Origin: Anaerolineaceae bacterium UBA5224
GTDB lineage: Bacteria > Chloroflexota > Anaerolineae > Anaerolineales > Anaerolineaceae
Direction: 5' to 3'
DNA: 5,306 nt
Assembly (NCBI GenBank): GCA_002409365.1
Contig: DHUW01000103.1
Location: 11,243-16,548, forward strand
Shown here: in pieces, positions 1 to 4,836 of the stretch
How the letters are laid out: each line of letters starts with the position of its first letter
How positions within the stretch are numbered: the stretch's first letter is position 1
The notes under the pieces: generated by a model
Seen by the model: the letters and a program-made list of their open reading frames with translations, nothing else
What the model was told of the DNA's origin: nothing
Database searches by the model: none
Translations under genes and position numbers: made by a program

Positions 1-2
1 CG

Positions 3-1184
3 CTATTGCCGCTGACCCAAAGTCACCGGAATATCCATAGTCTTTCCACTGCGGATCACGGTCAGAACGATTTCATCACCAACCGATGTGTTTAACACAA
101 GGTAGCTCATCAAATCGCTAAAATCTTTGACCTCAACGCCATCGACTGCGATGATCAAATCGCCGCCCTTGGCCAAACCCTGCACAGTAGTTGGCTGGCT
201 TCCGCCCTTGATACCAGCCTTATCAGCAGGTCCACCGGCTACCACATTGGCAACATAGGCGCCGGTTGATTGGGGAAGATCTAATTCCTGGATCATCGCT
301 AATGACATACTCGAGAAGCTGGACAAGCCCAGATAAGGGTAGGCGTACGACCCTTTTTCGATCAGCGAGGGTACCACTCTCTTTACAGTGTTGGATGAAA
401 TTGCAAACCCGATACCCGTGTTGACTGCACCCCCGGTGACACTTGTTCCCGCAGTTTGGATTGCACGGTTCACACCAATCACTTCACCGTTCAGGTTGAT
501 CAGTGGACCACCAGAGTTGCCCGGGTTGATCAGGGCATCAGTCTGGATCGTATCGCCAGCGGAATAGAATGTTCCCGATTCTGTTTGACGCATCGAATCG
601 AGCACACGTCCCCTGGCTGAGATGATTCCCATCGTCATTGTTCCGCTGAGACCGTAAGGGTTGCCAATTGCTACAACCGTCTGTCCCACCTTTATGGCAT
701 TGGAATCTCCCAAAGGTAACGGAACCAATTCAGACGGATCCACATCCACCTTCACAACCGCCAGGTCAGAATCCAGATCAGAGCCTATCACAGTACCAAA
801 TACCTTCAAACCTGAAGGAAAGTGAACTTCCAGTTCGGTCGCATCGCTGGCAACGTGATAGTTGGTAATGATATGACCTTCTTTATCATAAACAAAGCCT
901 GTGCCTTGTCCTCCACCCGTGTCTGTAGTGTATTGAATAGAAACCACCCCAGGGCTGAGTGTTTCATATAAAGCTTCAAGGCTGCCGTCCAATGAAGTAA
1001 ATTCAGGCACGAGGACGGTTTCAGTGCTTTGCCCCTGAATGGGTGTGGCTTCCTGTTGGGGAACTAATACCTGAGGTTCCTGTGTAATTTGACCAGTACT
1101 TTTGGTGATTCGGCAGGCTGTAAGAACTAATACAATAACCATCAGAAACGTGATGATTCGAATTGTTCGATTTCTTTTTTCCAT
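3..1184 (-). CDS. HtrA/DegP-family serine protease, lipoprotein with one PDZ domain
   Basis: Complete 393-residue S1C (HtrA/Deg) serine endopeptidase. The family degrades misfolded exported proteins outside the cytoplasmic membrane. A hydrophobic segment (about residues 9-23) ends in lipobox LTAC, so Cys24 is the probable lipidated residue. A Gln/Thr/Pro-rich linker (about 25-62) follows, then the trypsin-like domain (about 70-275) with all three catalytic residues: His110 in TNYHV, Asp140 in DSDLAVV and Ser224 in NPGNSGGPL. GIGFAIS (257-263) matches the specificity-pocket strand. A single PDZ domain (about 283-390) begins at PYLGL and includes GGDLIIAVDG. One PDZ and this length resemble DegS/HhoA-type members more than two-PDZ DegP. 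The ATG at 1184 is supported by AGGAGAGG at 1190-1197, 5 nt upstream; the stop is TAG at 3-5. A 305-nt gap separates it from the thioesterase gene, so it probably has its own promoter. The specific paralogue name (degP, degQ, htrA) cannot be decided. Confidence 0.96.
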   Translation of the reverse strand: MEKRNRTIRIITFLMVIVLVLTACRITKSTGQITQEPQVLVPQQEATPIQGQSTETVLVPEFTSLDGSLEALYETLSPGVVSIQYTTDTGGGQGTGFVYDKEGHIITNYHVASDATELEVHFPSGLKVFGTVIGSDLDSDLAVVKVDVDPSELVPLPLGDSNAIKVGQTVVAIGNPYGLSGTMTMGIISARGRVLDSMRQTESGTFYSAGDTIQTDALINPGNSGGPLINLNGEVIGVNRAIQTAGTSVTGGAVNTGIGFAISSNTVKRVVPSLIEKGSYAYPYLGLSSFSSMSLAMIQELDLPQSTGAYVANVVAGGPADKAGIKGGSQPTTVQGLAKGGDLIIAVDGVEVKDFSDLMSYLVLNTSVGDEIVLTVIRSGKTMDIPVTLGQRQ

Positions 1185-1189
1185 AAATA

Positions 1190-1197
1190 CCTCTCCT
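1190..1197 (-). promoter_or_regulatory. Shine-Dalgarno site of the HtrA gene
   Basis: On the minus strand this reads AGGAGAGG, 5 nt before the ATG at 1184-1182. It is a strong ribosome binding site and fixes the start codon that gives a proper lipoprotein signal peptide. Confidence 0.85.
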
Positions 1198-1248
1198 GAT
1201 TTTTAAGGTTAATTAAATATAATCCTGATTCGTTAATGGTTTATAAAA

Positions 1249-1254
1249 AGTATA
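1249..1254 (-). promoter_or_regulatory. Candidate -10 element for the HtrA gene
   Basis: The minus strand reads TATACT, one change from the TATAAT consensus, in an A/T-rich stretch (about 1200-1270) upstream of the HtrA start. No convincing -35 hexamer lies at 16-18 nt; TTGCCA (1263-1258) is on the wrong side of correct spacing for this -10. An alternative -10, TATATT, lies nearer the gene. The A/T-rich block and the 305-nt gap suggest a promoter here, but the exact element is uncertain. Confidence 0.3.
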
Positions 1255-1427
1255 GAGTGGCAATATTTTCCAGGCTCGAGCGCTTCTCATGACCAGAAAT
1301 CAGGCTTGAATTGCACATACCTCGCCTTCTTTACCAAACATCTACCTCAGATTTCTTAGTTTGCGTGTCTGAAGATGGCGATTGCATGCATGGTATAACC
1401 CTCCCGGCTAAGCTTCAATAACCCATG

Positions 1428-1438
1428 CTGCCAGGCAG
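1428..1438. repeat. 11-bp perfect palindrome CTGCCAGGCAG
   Basis: CTGCC and GGCAG are perfect inverted half-sites around a single central A. One base is too short for an RNA hairpin loop, so if functional it would be a dimeric-protein binding site. It lies well upstream of the HtrA promoter region and could also be chance. Confidence 0.3.
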
Positions 1439-1445
1439 GGCGCTT

Positions 1446-1470
1446 TGTAGAAGGGGGAAAAACCCCTACA
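1446..1470 (-). terminator. Stem-loop 20 nt after the thioesterase stop, possible weak terminator
   Basis: On the minus strand the sequence TGTAGGGG, T-rich loop, CCCC, then CTTCTACA can fold into an interrupted stem: the outer TGTAG pairs with CTACA and the inner GGG pairs with CCC, with a two-base bulge. It sits 20 nt beyond the thioesterase stop codon, where a terminator would be expected. The transcript continues AAGCGCCC with no U-tract, so this is not a canonical intrinsic terminator. It may instead be a 3'-end processing or protective hairpin. Confidence 0.35.
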
Positions 1471-1489
1471 TCAAGTTTGATTGCAGAGG

Positions 1490-1900
1490 CTAAAGCTGCC
1501 TGGCGCGCTCCTGGATTGTGATTTCTTCAGGTGTCACGGCATCGATGACGATTCCATGTGGTCTGGATTTGCCAAACTTGTCTACGTAAACAAATGTGAT
1601 AAAGCCATCCACAGTCGGCTCGCCCTTGACGGTTGCATTAATGTAAGCGACTAATCTCGAACGTCCGGTCAGGACGATCCGCGAATCAAACCTGACCACT
1701 TCTCCCGGCTTAACCGGACGAACAAAGGTCATTCCATGAATTTTCAGACATAAGATAAATTCCGGGGAAAGCAAGTTTGCAGCGGCGATAAAACCTGCCT
1801 CGACCAACCACTCTGCACCTCTGCCCGCAAATAAAGTGTTATGGTGGTTTAGGTCTTCACCCTTCACCAAATGATGAATTGTTAACATCTGCATTTCCAT
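1490..1900 (-). CDS. Hotdog-fold acyl-CoA thioesterase
   Basis: Complete 136-residue single-hotdog protein, the usual length for small YciA/BACH-like acyl-CoA thioesterases, which hydrolyse acyl-CoA to free acid and CoA in the cytoplasm. No signal peptide is visible. The family signature runs from about residue 15: DLNHHNTLFAGRGAEW (N18, H19, H20, F24, G26, R27), followed by the long central helix (about 28-44). IHGMTFVRPVKPGEVV (54-69) and the strand DGFITFVYVD (98-107) match the later conserved strands. In YciA the start of the helix carries a catalytic Asp (MD); here the aligned position is Val33, followed by Glu34, so the active-site detail differs. The ATG at 1900 is preceded by GAGG with about 6 nt spacing. 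The ribosome site lies in the 10-nt gap after the upstream gene's stop, indicating one transcript and probable translational coupling. The acyl chain specificity cannot be read from the sequence. Confidence 0.9.
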   Translation of the reverse strand: MEMQMLTIHHLVKGEDLNHHNTLFAGRGAEWLVEAGFIAAANLLSPEFILCLKIHGMTFVRPVKPGEVVRFDSRIVLTGRSRLVAYINATVKGEPTVDGFITFVYVDKFGKSRPHGIVIDAVTPEEITIQERARQL

Positions 1901-1910
1901 GAGTACCTCA
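1901..1910 (-). promoter_or_regulatory. Coupled ribosome binding site of the thioesterase gene
   Basis: The 10-nt gap on the minus strand reads TGAGGTACTC, directly after the TAG stop (1913-1911) of the pseudoprotease gene. The GAGG core lies about 6 nt before the ATG at 1900. Ribosomes finishing the upstream gene would stop on this site, so coupled translation is likely. Confidence 0.7.
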
Positions 1911-3773
1911 CTAATTTATTAGTTGTAAATTGTCAAAAGCGACCGTAAACCCTGTCAGGTCAAGCGTGCCTGCCAGCATCCCGACCCCTCCGCGTTGAAA
2001 GCTGGGGTCGGAAACAGTCGCCAAAATAATGCCATCCAATCCTAACACCAGTTGCTCAGATCCACATTGTGCACTTAAACGAAAAGTGCCGCCTCCTGCT
2101 ATTTCCTGGGAATAACTCCAATCTACCAAAATACTTGTTTTCTCTCCATCCTGTTTCCAAATGCTGTAATATCCATCTTCGCTGATTTCAAGAGCATAAT
2201 AATGCTCTTTATCCACCAACCCACAGACAAAACCGTAGTCAGCATTTCCAACAGAATTTACCACGCGTACATCAGCTTCGATTATGATCGGATCATACAA
2301 GTATTCCTGGTCAGACCAGACAAGGCTCTTAGGCTTTATGATCCTGAGGGAGTATTCGCCATTTTCATATTTTCTCTCCCCTTCTTCTGTGACGATGTCA
2401 TTCCAGCCACTTTTTGGGTCCGAAAAATCATCTTCAAAGATAACCTGACCAATGGGAGTAAAACTACCGCCAATGGCATTTCCAGCGGCAATTGCTACTT
2501 CACCTGTCCTGGCAGCATTGACCAGGTCTTTCGCAAGATTGATCGGCCGCAGGTTGTCAATAAGCCCGGCTGTTGGTACGCAGCTATCATAATCATCGAC
2601 GTAACCATCCCGGTTGGTGTCCACCAGGGCGTTGCAGTCAGCAATGACATCGTTCAAATCACCCGATCCAGCCAACGTGGGCACACCGATCAGCTCTCCT
2701 TCCACATTCACCGCTGAGCCACCACTATAACCGCCGGAAATCATATTGCTGGTCTGGATAACAGCATGATTGCCAGAATTCTCCTCTGAGATAATGTCCC
2801 TGATCTCTTCCCTTGTGAGAGTGAGTGTGCCTGTCTCTCCTTTGATTTCTGGGTATCCTAAAATATTGATCGAGTCACCCACATTCAATTCGTACGAATC
2901 GCTCAAGGGTACAAAGGGCAGGTTCAGTAGATCGTAATTTAACGAATTTCCGTCCAGATCCTTGTAGGGCTTGATCACTGCTAAATCAAGTGCTTCGTCT
3001 GCCTGGACGATGCTGGCATAGTAGGTCGGCACAGGCGGAGCATCTTCTGCCACAGTCAACGAGACGACCAGACTCTTCACCTGGTAAAACCGACCAGAAA
3101 GCACCAGGCTTGCATTGGTCAAAATCAGCCCGTCTGCGCTAATGATCGTGCCGGAACCAGCCCAGCCGACTGTTTCCTTATCGTTAACTTCAACGATGGC
3201 TTCAATCTGAACCACCGCTTGCCAGGGTAAGGGATTTAAAGCTGTGGGAGTGATGAGTGGTGAAGTGCCAGGCTGCCAGCCTTCAGGGTTCACACCAGCT
3301 ATGTCAAGGAAAACTTCAAAAAAATATTCCTGCTCATCCGTTCGGACAATTCCTGAACCGTTTAGGGTCCCGCTCTGAATGGCTTCGAAACGGAAAAGAT
3401 ATTTCTTCTGCCCAGCTGGCGCGATGGTCAGATCCATTTCAATTAAACCATCGCCAATTTCATTCCTGACAAGTGTTAAGGCTGGCTCAGAACCGATGTA
3501 GCGGCTGCTGTTCATGATCTCTTTTGGCAAAACAATCCGGCTGACATGGACATTGTAAAGGCCGGGGTTCGTAAGCACCAGTTGAAGGTCAAAAATGTGT
3601 CCCTGGCTGATGTTCGTCCTTGGGATGATCAGACTCACATCCAGAATTTTTTCATTTTTCTGAGAAGTAACAAACGAGCATGCTGAGTTGAGCAATAGAA
3701 TGAGACACAAAAGACTGGCAAGAAAGGTTGCTATTGAAGGACTTGTTTTTTTACTCAAGTTGATCACATTCAT
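1911..3773 (-). CDS. Exported trypsin/HtrA-fold protein lacking the catalytic His, with C-terminal jelly-roll-like domain
   Basis: Complete 620-residue protein. Residues about 12-31 form a signal peptide ending LLNSAC; Cys32 could be lipidated, but Asn at -3 is a poor lipobox. Residues about 42-160 look like an Ig-like beta-sandwich (alternating beta strands, 'LVLTNPGLYNVHVS'). A Pro/Thr linker (165-184) precedes a trypsin-like domain (about 185-370): GSGTIISADGLILTN (206-220), ALDLAVIKP (261-269) and MISGGYSGGSAVN (344-356). Asp263 and Ser350 align with the triad, but the His position (TNAHV in relatives) is Ser222 and no other His lies nearby, so proteolysis is doubtful. A calcium-loop-like DTNRDGYVDDYD (385-396) lies between Cys380 and Cys398. 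The C-terminus (about 445-620), opening DDFSDPKSGW, resembles concanavalin-like carbohydrate-binding or DUF1080-type domains. The ATG at 3773 has only a weak AGG ahead. Catalytic loss is seen; scaffold or binding function is inferred. Confidence 0.88.
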   Translation of the reverse strand: MNVINLSKKTSPSIATFLASLLCLILLLNSACSFVTSQKNEKILDVSLIIPRTNISQGHIFDLQLVLTNPGLYNVHVSRIVLPKEIMNSSRYIGSEPALTLVRNEIGDGLIEMDLTIAPAGQKKYLFRFEAIQSGTLNGSGIVRTDEQEYFFEVFLDIAGVNPEGWQPGTSPLITPTALNPLPWQAVVQIEAIVEVNDKETVGWAGSGTIISADGLILTNASLVLSGRFYQVKSLVVSLTVAEDAPPVPTYYASIVQADEALDLAVIKPYKDLDGNSLNYDLLNLPFVPLSDSYELNVGDSINILGYPEIKGETGTLTLTREEIRDIISEENSGNHAVIQTSNMISGGYSGGSAVNVEGELIGVPTLAGSGDLNDVIADCNALVDTNRDGYVDDYDSCVPTAGLIDNLRPINLAKDLVNAARTGEVAIAAGNAIGGSFTPIGQVIFEDDFSDPKSGWNDIVTEEGERKYENGEYSLRIIKPKSLVWSDQEYLYDPIIIEADVRVVNSVGNADYGFVCGLVDKEHYYALEISEDGYYSIWKQDGEKTSILVDWSYSQEIAGGGTFRLSAQCGSEQLVLGLDGIILATVSDPSFQRGGVGMLAGTLDLTGFTVAFDNLQLIN

Positions 3774-3838
3774 TTAACCTACTACGCTCGTGCAACCAGC
3801 TTCCTTTGTACTGATTGTGATGTCAGTCTATTAATAAT

Positions 3839-3875
3839 CCTCACCCCCTCCAGTAAAACGGTGGAAGGGGTCAGG
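3839..3875. repeat. Imperfect 14-bp palindrome (copy A of a G/C-run repeat)
   Basis: The left arm CCTCACCCCCTCCA (3839-3852) and the right arm TGGAAGGGGTCAGG (3862-3875) pair over 14 positions with one mismatch and one wobble on the minus strand, around a 9-nt loop. It lies in the 138-nt gap between the lipoprotein and the pseudoprotease genes. No T-run follows on either strand, so it is not a typical intrinsic terminator. It resembles the palindrome at 4638-4664: on the minus strand both begin TCATC, a Y-rich CCT, then ACCCC. This suggests a dispersed REP/MITE-like element, though it could also act as an attenuator or mRNA-processing hairpin. Confidence 0.6.
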
Positions 3876-3911
3876 AGATGAATTTTATCAATGCTTAACG
3901 TTTGCCCAGAA

Positions 3912-4565
3912 TTATTCCCATTTGATCGTCGGATCGATCGGCCAACCCCATTGGGCTGGGTCGCCATACCAATCTGTTGGGTTAATATTTTCAGTTTCTG
4001 CGCCGGCTTTGACCTCAACCGCGATCAAAGTATGGTCCGTACAGGCTGCTGTTAACCCGCACGGTACTGCCTCGGTGTAAGCAGCGAAGAAAGTTTTCGA
4101 CGGATTGGCGATCTCATATGCCATTACCCAATATTTCGCCGGTTCCAGGTCAGTAAAGCGGTAAAAGCTCTGACCTGCCACCGTGTTTTGCCAATAATAC
4201 ACGCCAGTCAGGGGGTTCATGGCAACAATCCGCAGGGCGGGAATCCCTTCACTGGGGTAGGAAAGCGAGCCGGATAGGGAGCCACCTTTCACTGTGGGAG
4301 TGGCAGTGGCGGGAATCGCGGTAGGAGTGGTTGAAGTTGGTGCAACAGTTGCCGTTGGGCAGGCAGCACAGGTTGGGATCACACAGACTTCACAGGTTGC
4401 AGTTGGGCGGGCTAATTGAGTCTTTAATGCTTCAATATCGCCACCCTGGACAGTCAGCTGAACACTCAATGCTTGCTGTGTCGCCAAGGCTTCATCCTTT
4501 TGTGCAGTGCACCCGGCTGATATCAGTAAGATCAGCAACAGACTGAATAAAATCACTTTTTTCAT
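3912..4565 (-). CDS. Small lipoprotein: coiled-coil segment, CxxC pair, Thr/Pro spacer, beta-sandwich-like domain
   Basis: Complete 217-residue exported protein of unknown function. MKKVILF leads into a hydrophobic stretch ending ISAGC, so Cys19 is the likely lipidated residue. Residues about 22-52 are Gln/Leu-rich and could form a short coiled coil. Two CxxC motifs follow (C58/C61 and C66/C69), then a Thr/Pro/Ala-rich spacer (about 70-92) of the kind common in Chloroflexota surface proteins. The C-terminal domain (about 95-200) opens GGSLSGSLSYPSEGIP, looks like a carboxypeptidase-regulatory or prealbumin-like beta sandwich, and includes 'YRFTDLEPAKYWVMAY'. Cys169 and Cys175 may form a disulphide; the end is rich in Trp and Pro (DWYGDPAQWGWP). 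I chose the ATG at 4565 because GGAGGA precedes it; an in-frame TTG at 4589 only adds eight residues that include the ribosome site. First gene of the minus-strand series. Confidence 0.85.
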   Translation of the reverse strand: MKKVILFSLLLILLISAGCTAQKDEALATQQALSVQLTVQGGDIEALKTQLARPTATCEVCVIPTCAACPTATVAPTSTTPTAIPATATPTVKGGSLSGSLSYPSEGIPALRIVAMNPLTGVYYWQNTVAGQSFYRFTDLEPAKYWVMAYEIANPSKTFFAAYTEAVPCGLTAACTDHTLIAVEVKAGAETENINPTDWYGDPAQWGWPIDPTIKWE

Positions 4566-4568
4566 AGT

Positions 4569-4574
4569 TCCTCC
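4569..4574 (-). promoter_or_regulatory. Shine-Dalgarno site fixing the lipoprotein start
   Basis: The minus strand reads GGAGGA, 3 nt before the ATG at 4565. It lies inside the longer open frame that begins with TTG at 4589, so it rules against that upstream start. Confidence 0.8.
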
Positions 4575-4588
4575 GTTAATCAAATTCA

Positions 4589-4594
4589 ATTATA
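4589..4594 (-). promoter_or_regulatory. Consensus -10 element of the lipoprotein promoter
   Basis: The minus strand reads a perfect TATAAT. Transcription would start near 4582, giving a leader of about 17 nt that includes the GGAGGA site. No good -35 hexamer is seen at 16-18 nt upstream, so the promoter may rely on an activator or be weak. A 5-bp inverted repeat (4597-4609) lies just upstream of the -10. Confidence 0.5.
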
Positions 4595-4596
4595 GT

Positions 4597-4609
4597 CGAT
4601 AGCTTATCG
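4597..4609. promoter_or_regulatory. Operator-like inverted repeat in the lipoprotein promoter spacer
   Basis: CGATA-GCT-TATCG is a perfect 5-3-5 inverted repeat placed 2 nt upstream of the TATAAT -10, in the spacer where a repressor or MerR-type regulator could bind. ATAGCT recurs at 4613-4618. The site is short, and its function is inferred only from position. Confidence 0.3.
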
Positions 4610-4637
4610 CTCATAGCTGACATGTGACAAACCATTA

Positions 4638-4664
4638 TCCCCCCCCTTAAGAGGGGGTAGGGGA
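4638..4664. repeat. G/C-run palindrome (copy B)
   Basis: CCCCCT (4642-4647) and AGGGGG (4652-4657) form a perfect 6-bp stem around TAAG; outer TCCC and GGGA extend it past a small TAG bulge. It lies in the divergent intergenic region, where no terminator is needed. Its minus-strand reading begins TCATCCCCTACCCC, close to TCATCTCCTGACCCC of the palindrome at 3839-3875, so the two are probably diverged members of one repeat family. Confidence 0.55.
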
Positions 4665-4691
4665 TGAGAACAGATCAAGAAATAATTGCAG

Positions 4692-4713
4692 GGGACGGCA
4701 TGGCAGCCGTCCC
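4692..4713. repeat. Perfect 8-bp hairpin GGGACGGC / GCCGTCCC
   Basis: GGGACGGC (4692-4699) and GCCGTCCC (4706-4713) are perfect inverted arms around the 6-nt loop ATGGCA. The hairpin is strong and GC-rich within an A/T-richer flank, but no U-tract follows on the plus strand and both neighbouring genes point away from it. A dispersed palindromic repeat is more likely than a terminator. Its arms differ from those of the other two palindromes. Confidence 0.6.
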
Positions 4714-4824
4714 GTTGGCTGAGGAAACGCTCATTCGGAGGAAATTAATCTCTCTACACGAACACGGGAGATCATGGCATATTTCCCCGATACCTTATTT
4801 TCGATCATGCCGATGAGAATCGCT

Positions 4825-4830
4825 TATACT
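4825..4830 (+). promoter_or_regulatory. Candidate -10 element for leaderless xseA transcript
   Basis: TATACT lies 6 nt upstream of the ATG at 4837, so a transcript started from it would begin at or next to the A of that ATG. No Shine-Dalgarno sequence precedes this ATG, which fits leaderless translation. No clear -35 hexamer is seen. Confidence 0.4.
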
Positions 4831-4836
4831 TTAAGT

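Larger units (their letters stand above)
1185..1489. other. Intergenic region between thioesterase and HtrA genes
   Basis: This 305-nt stretch has no supportable gene on either strand. From the thioesterase end it holds a stem-loop (1446-1470), a perfect 11-bp palindrome CTGCCAGGCAG (1428-1438), an 8-bp palindrome TGCATGCA (1384-1391), and the A/T-rich leader of the HtrA gene. The leader contains an 8-bp direct repeat TCCTGATT at 1194-1201 and 1223-1230. CAGGCTYGA occurs twice, 30 nt apart (1271-1279 and 1301-1309). These short repeats could be regulator sites or chance. Confidence 0.6.

Noticed and set aside
668..868. Plus-strand open frame of 66 codons
   Set aside because: Lies wholly antisense to the protease core of the HtrA gene, has a low-complexity Pro/Gln/Ser product and no ribosome site; a shadow frame.
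2202..2717. Plus-strand open frame of 171 codons
   Set aside because: Antisense to the conserved Ser-loop and C-terminal domain of the pseudoprotease gene; the product shows no recognisable domain.
3108..3110. Sequencing error or frameshift as the cause of the missing catalytic His
   Set aside because: The frame is intact on both sides with conserved motifs, and His to AGC needs two or more base changes.
3257..3469. Plus-strand open frame of 70 codons
   Set aside because: Antisense to the Ig-like domain of the pseudoprotease gene and no family resemblance.
3839..3875. Intrinsic terminator between lipoprotein and pseudoprotease genes
   Set aside because: The stem is good, but neither strand has a T-run after it, and a similar palindrome occurs where no terminator is needed.
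3782..4018. Minus-strand open frame of 78 codons overlapping the lipoprotein gene's end
   Set aside because: Mostly in another frame of the conserved lipoprotein C-terminus; its tail runs through the palindromic repeat, and there is no domain or convincing start.
4331..4546. Plus-strand open frame of 71 codons
   Set aside because: Antisense to the lipoprotein's Cys and Thr/Pro region; its biased composition is a by-product of that region.
4566..4589. Upstream TTG start for the lipoprotein
   Set aside because: The added residues would be encoded by the ribosome binding site itself (GGAGGA at 4569-4574), and they would lengthen the charged N-terminus for no reason.
4737..4742. GGAGGA as ribosome site of a small gene upstream of xseA
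   Set aside because: No ATG, GTG or TTG follows at a usable distance; the nearest in-frame ATG is more than 30 nt away at 4774.
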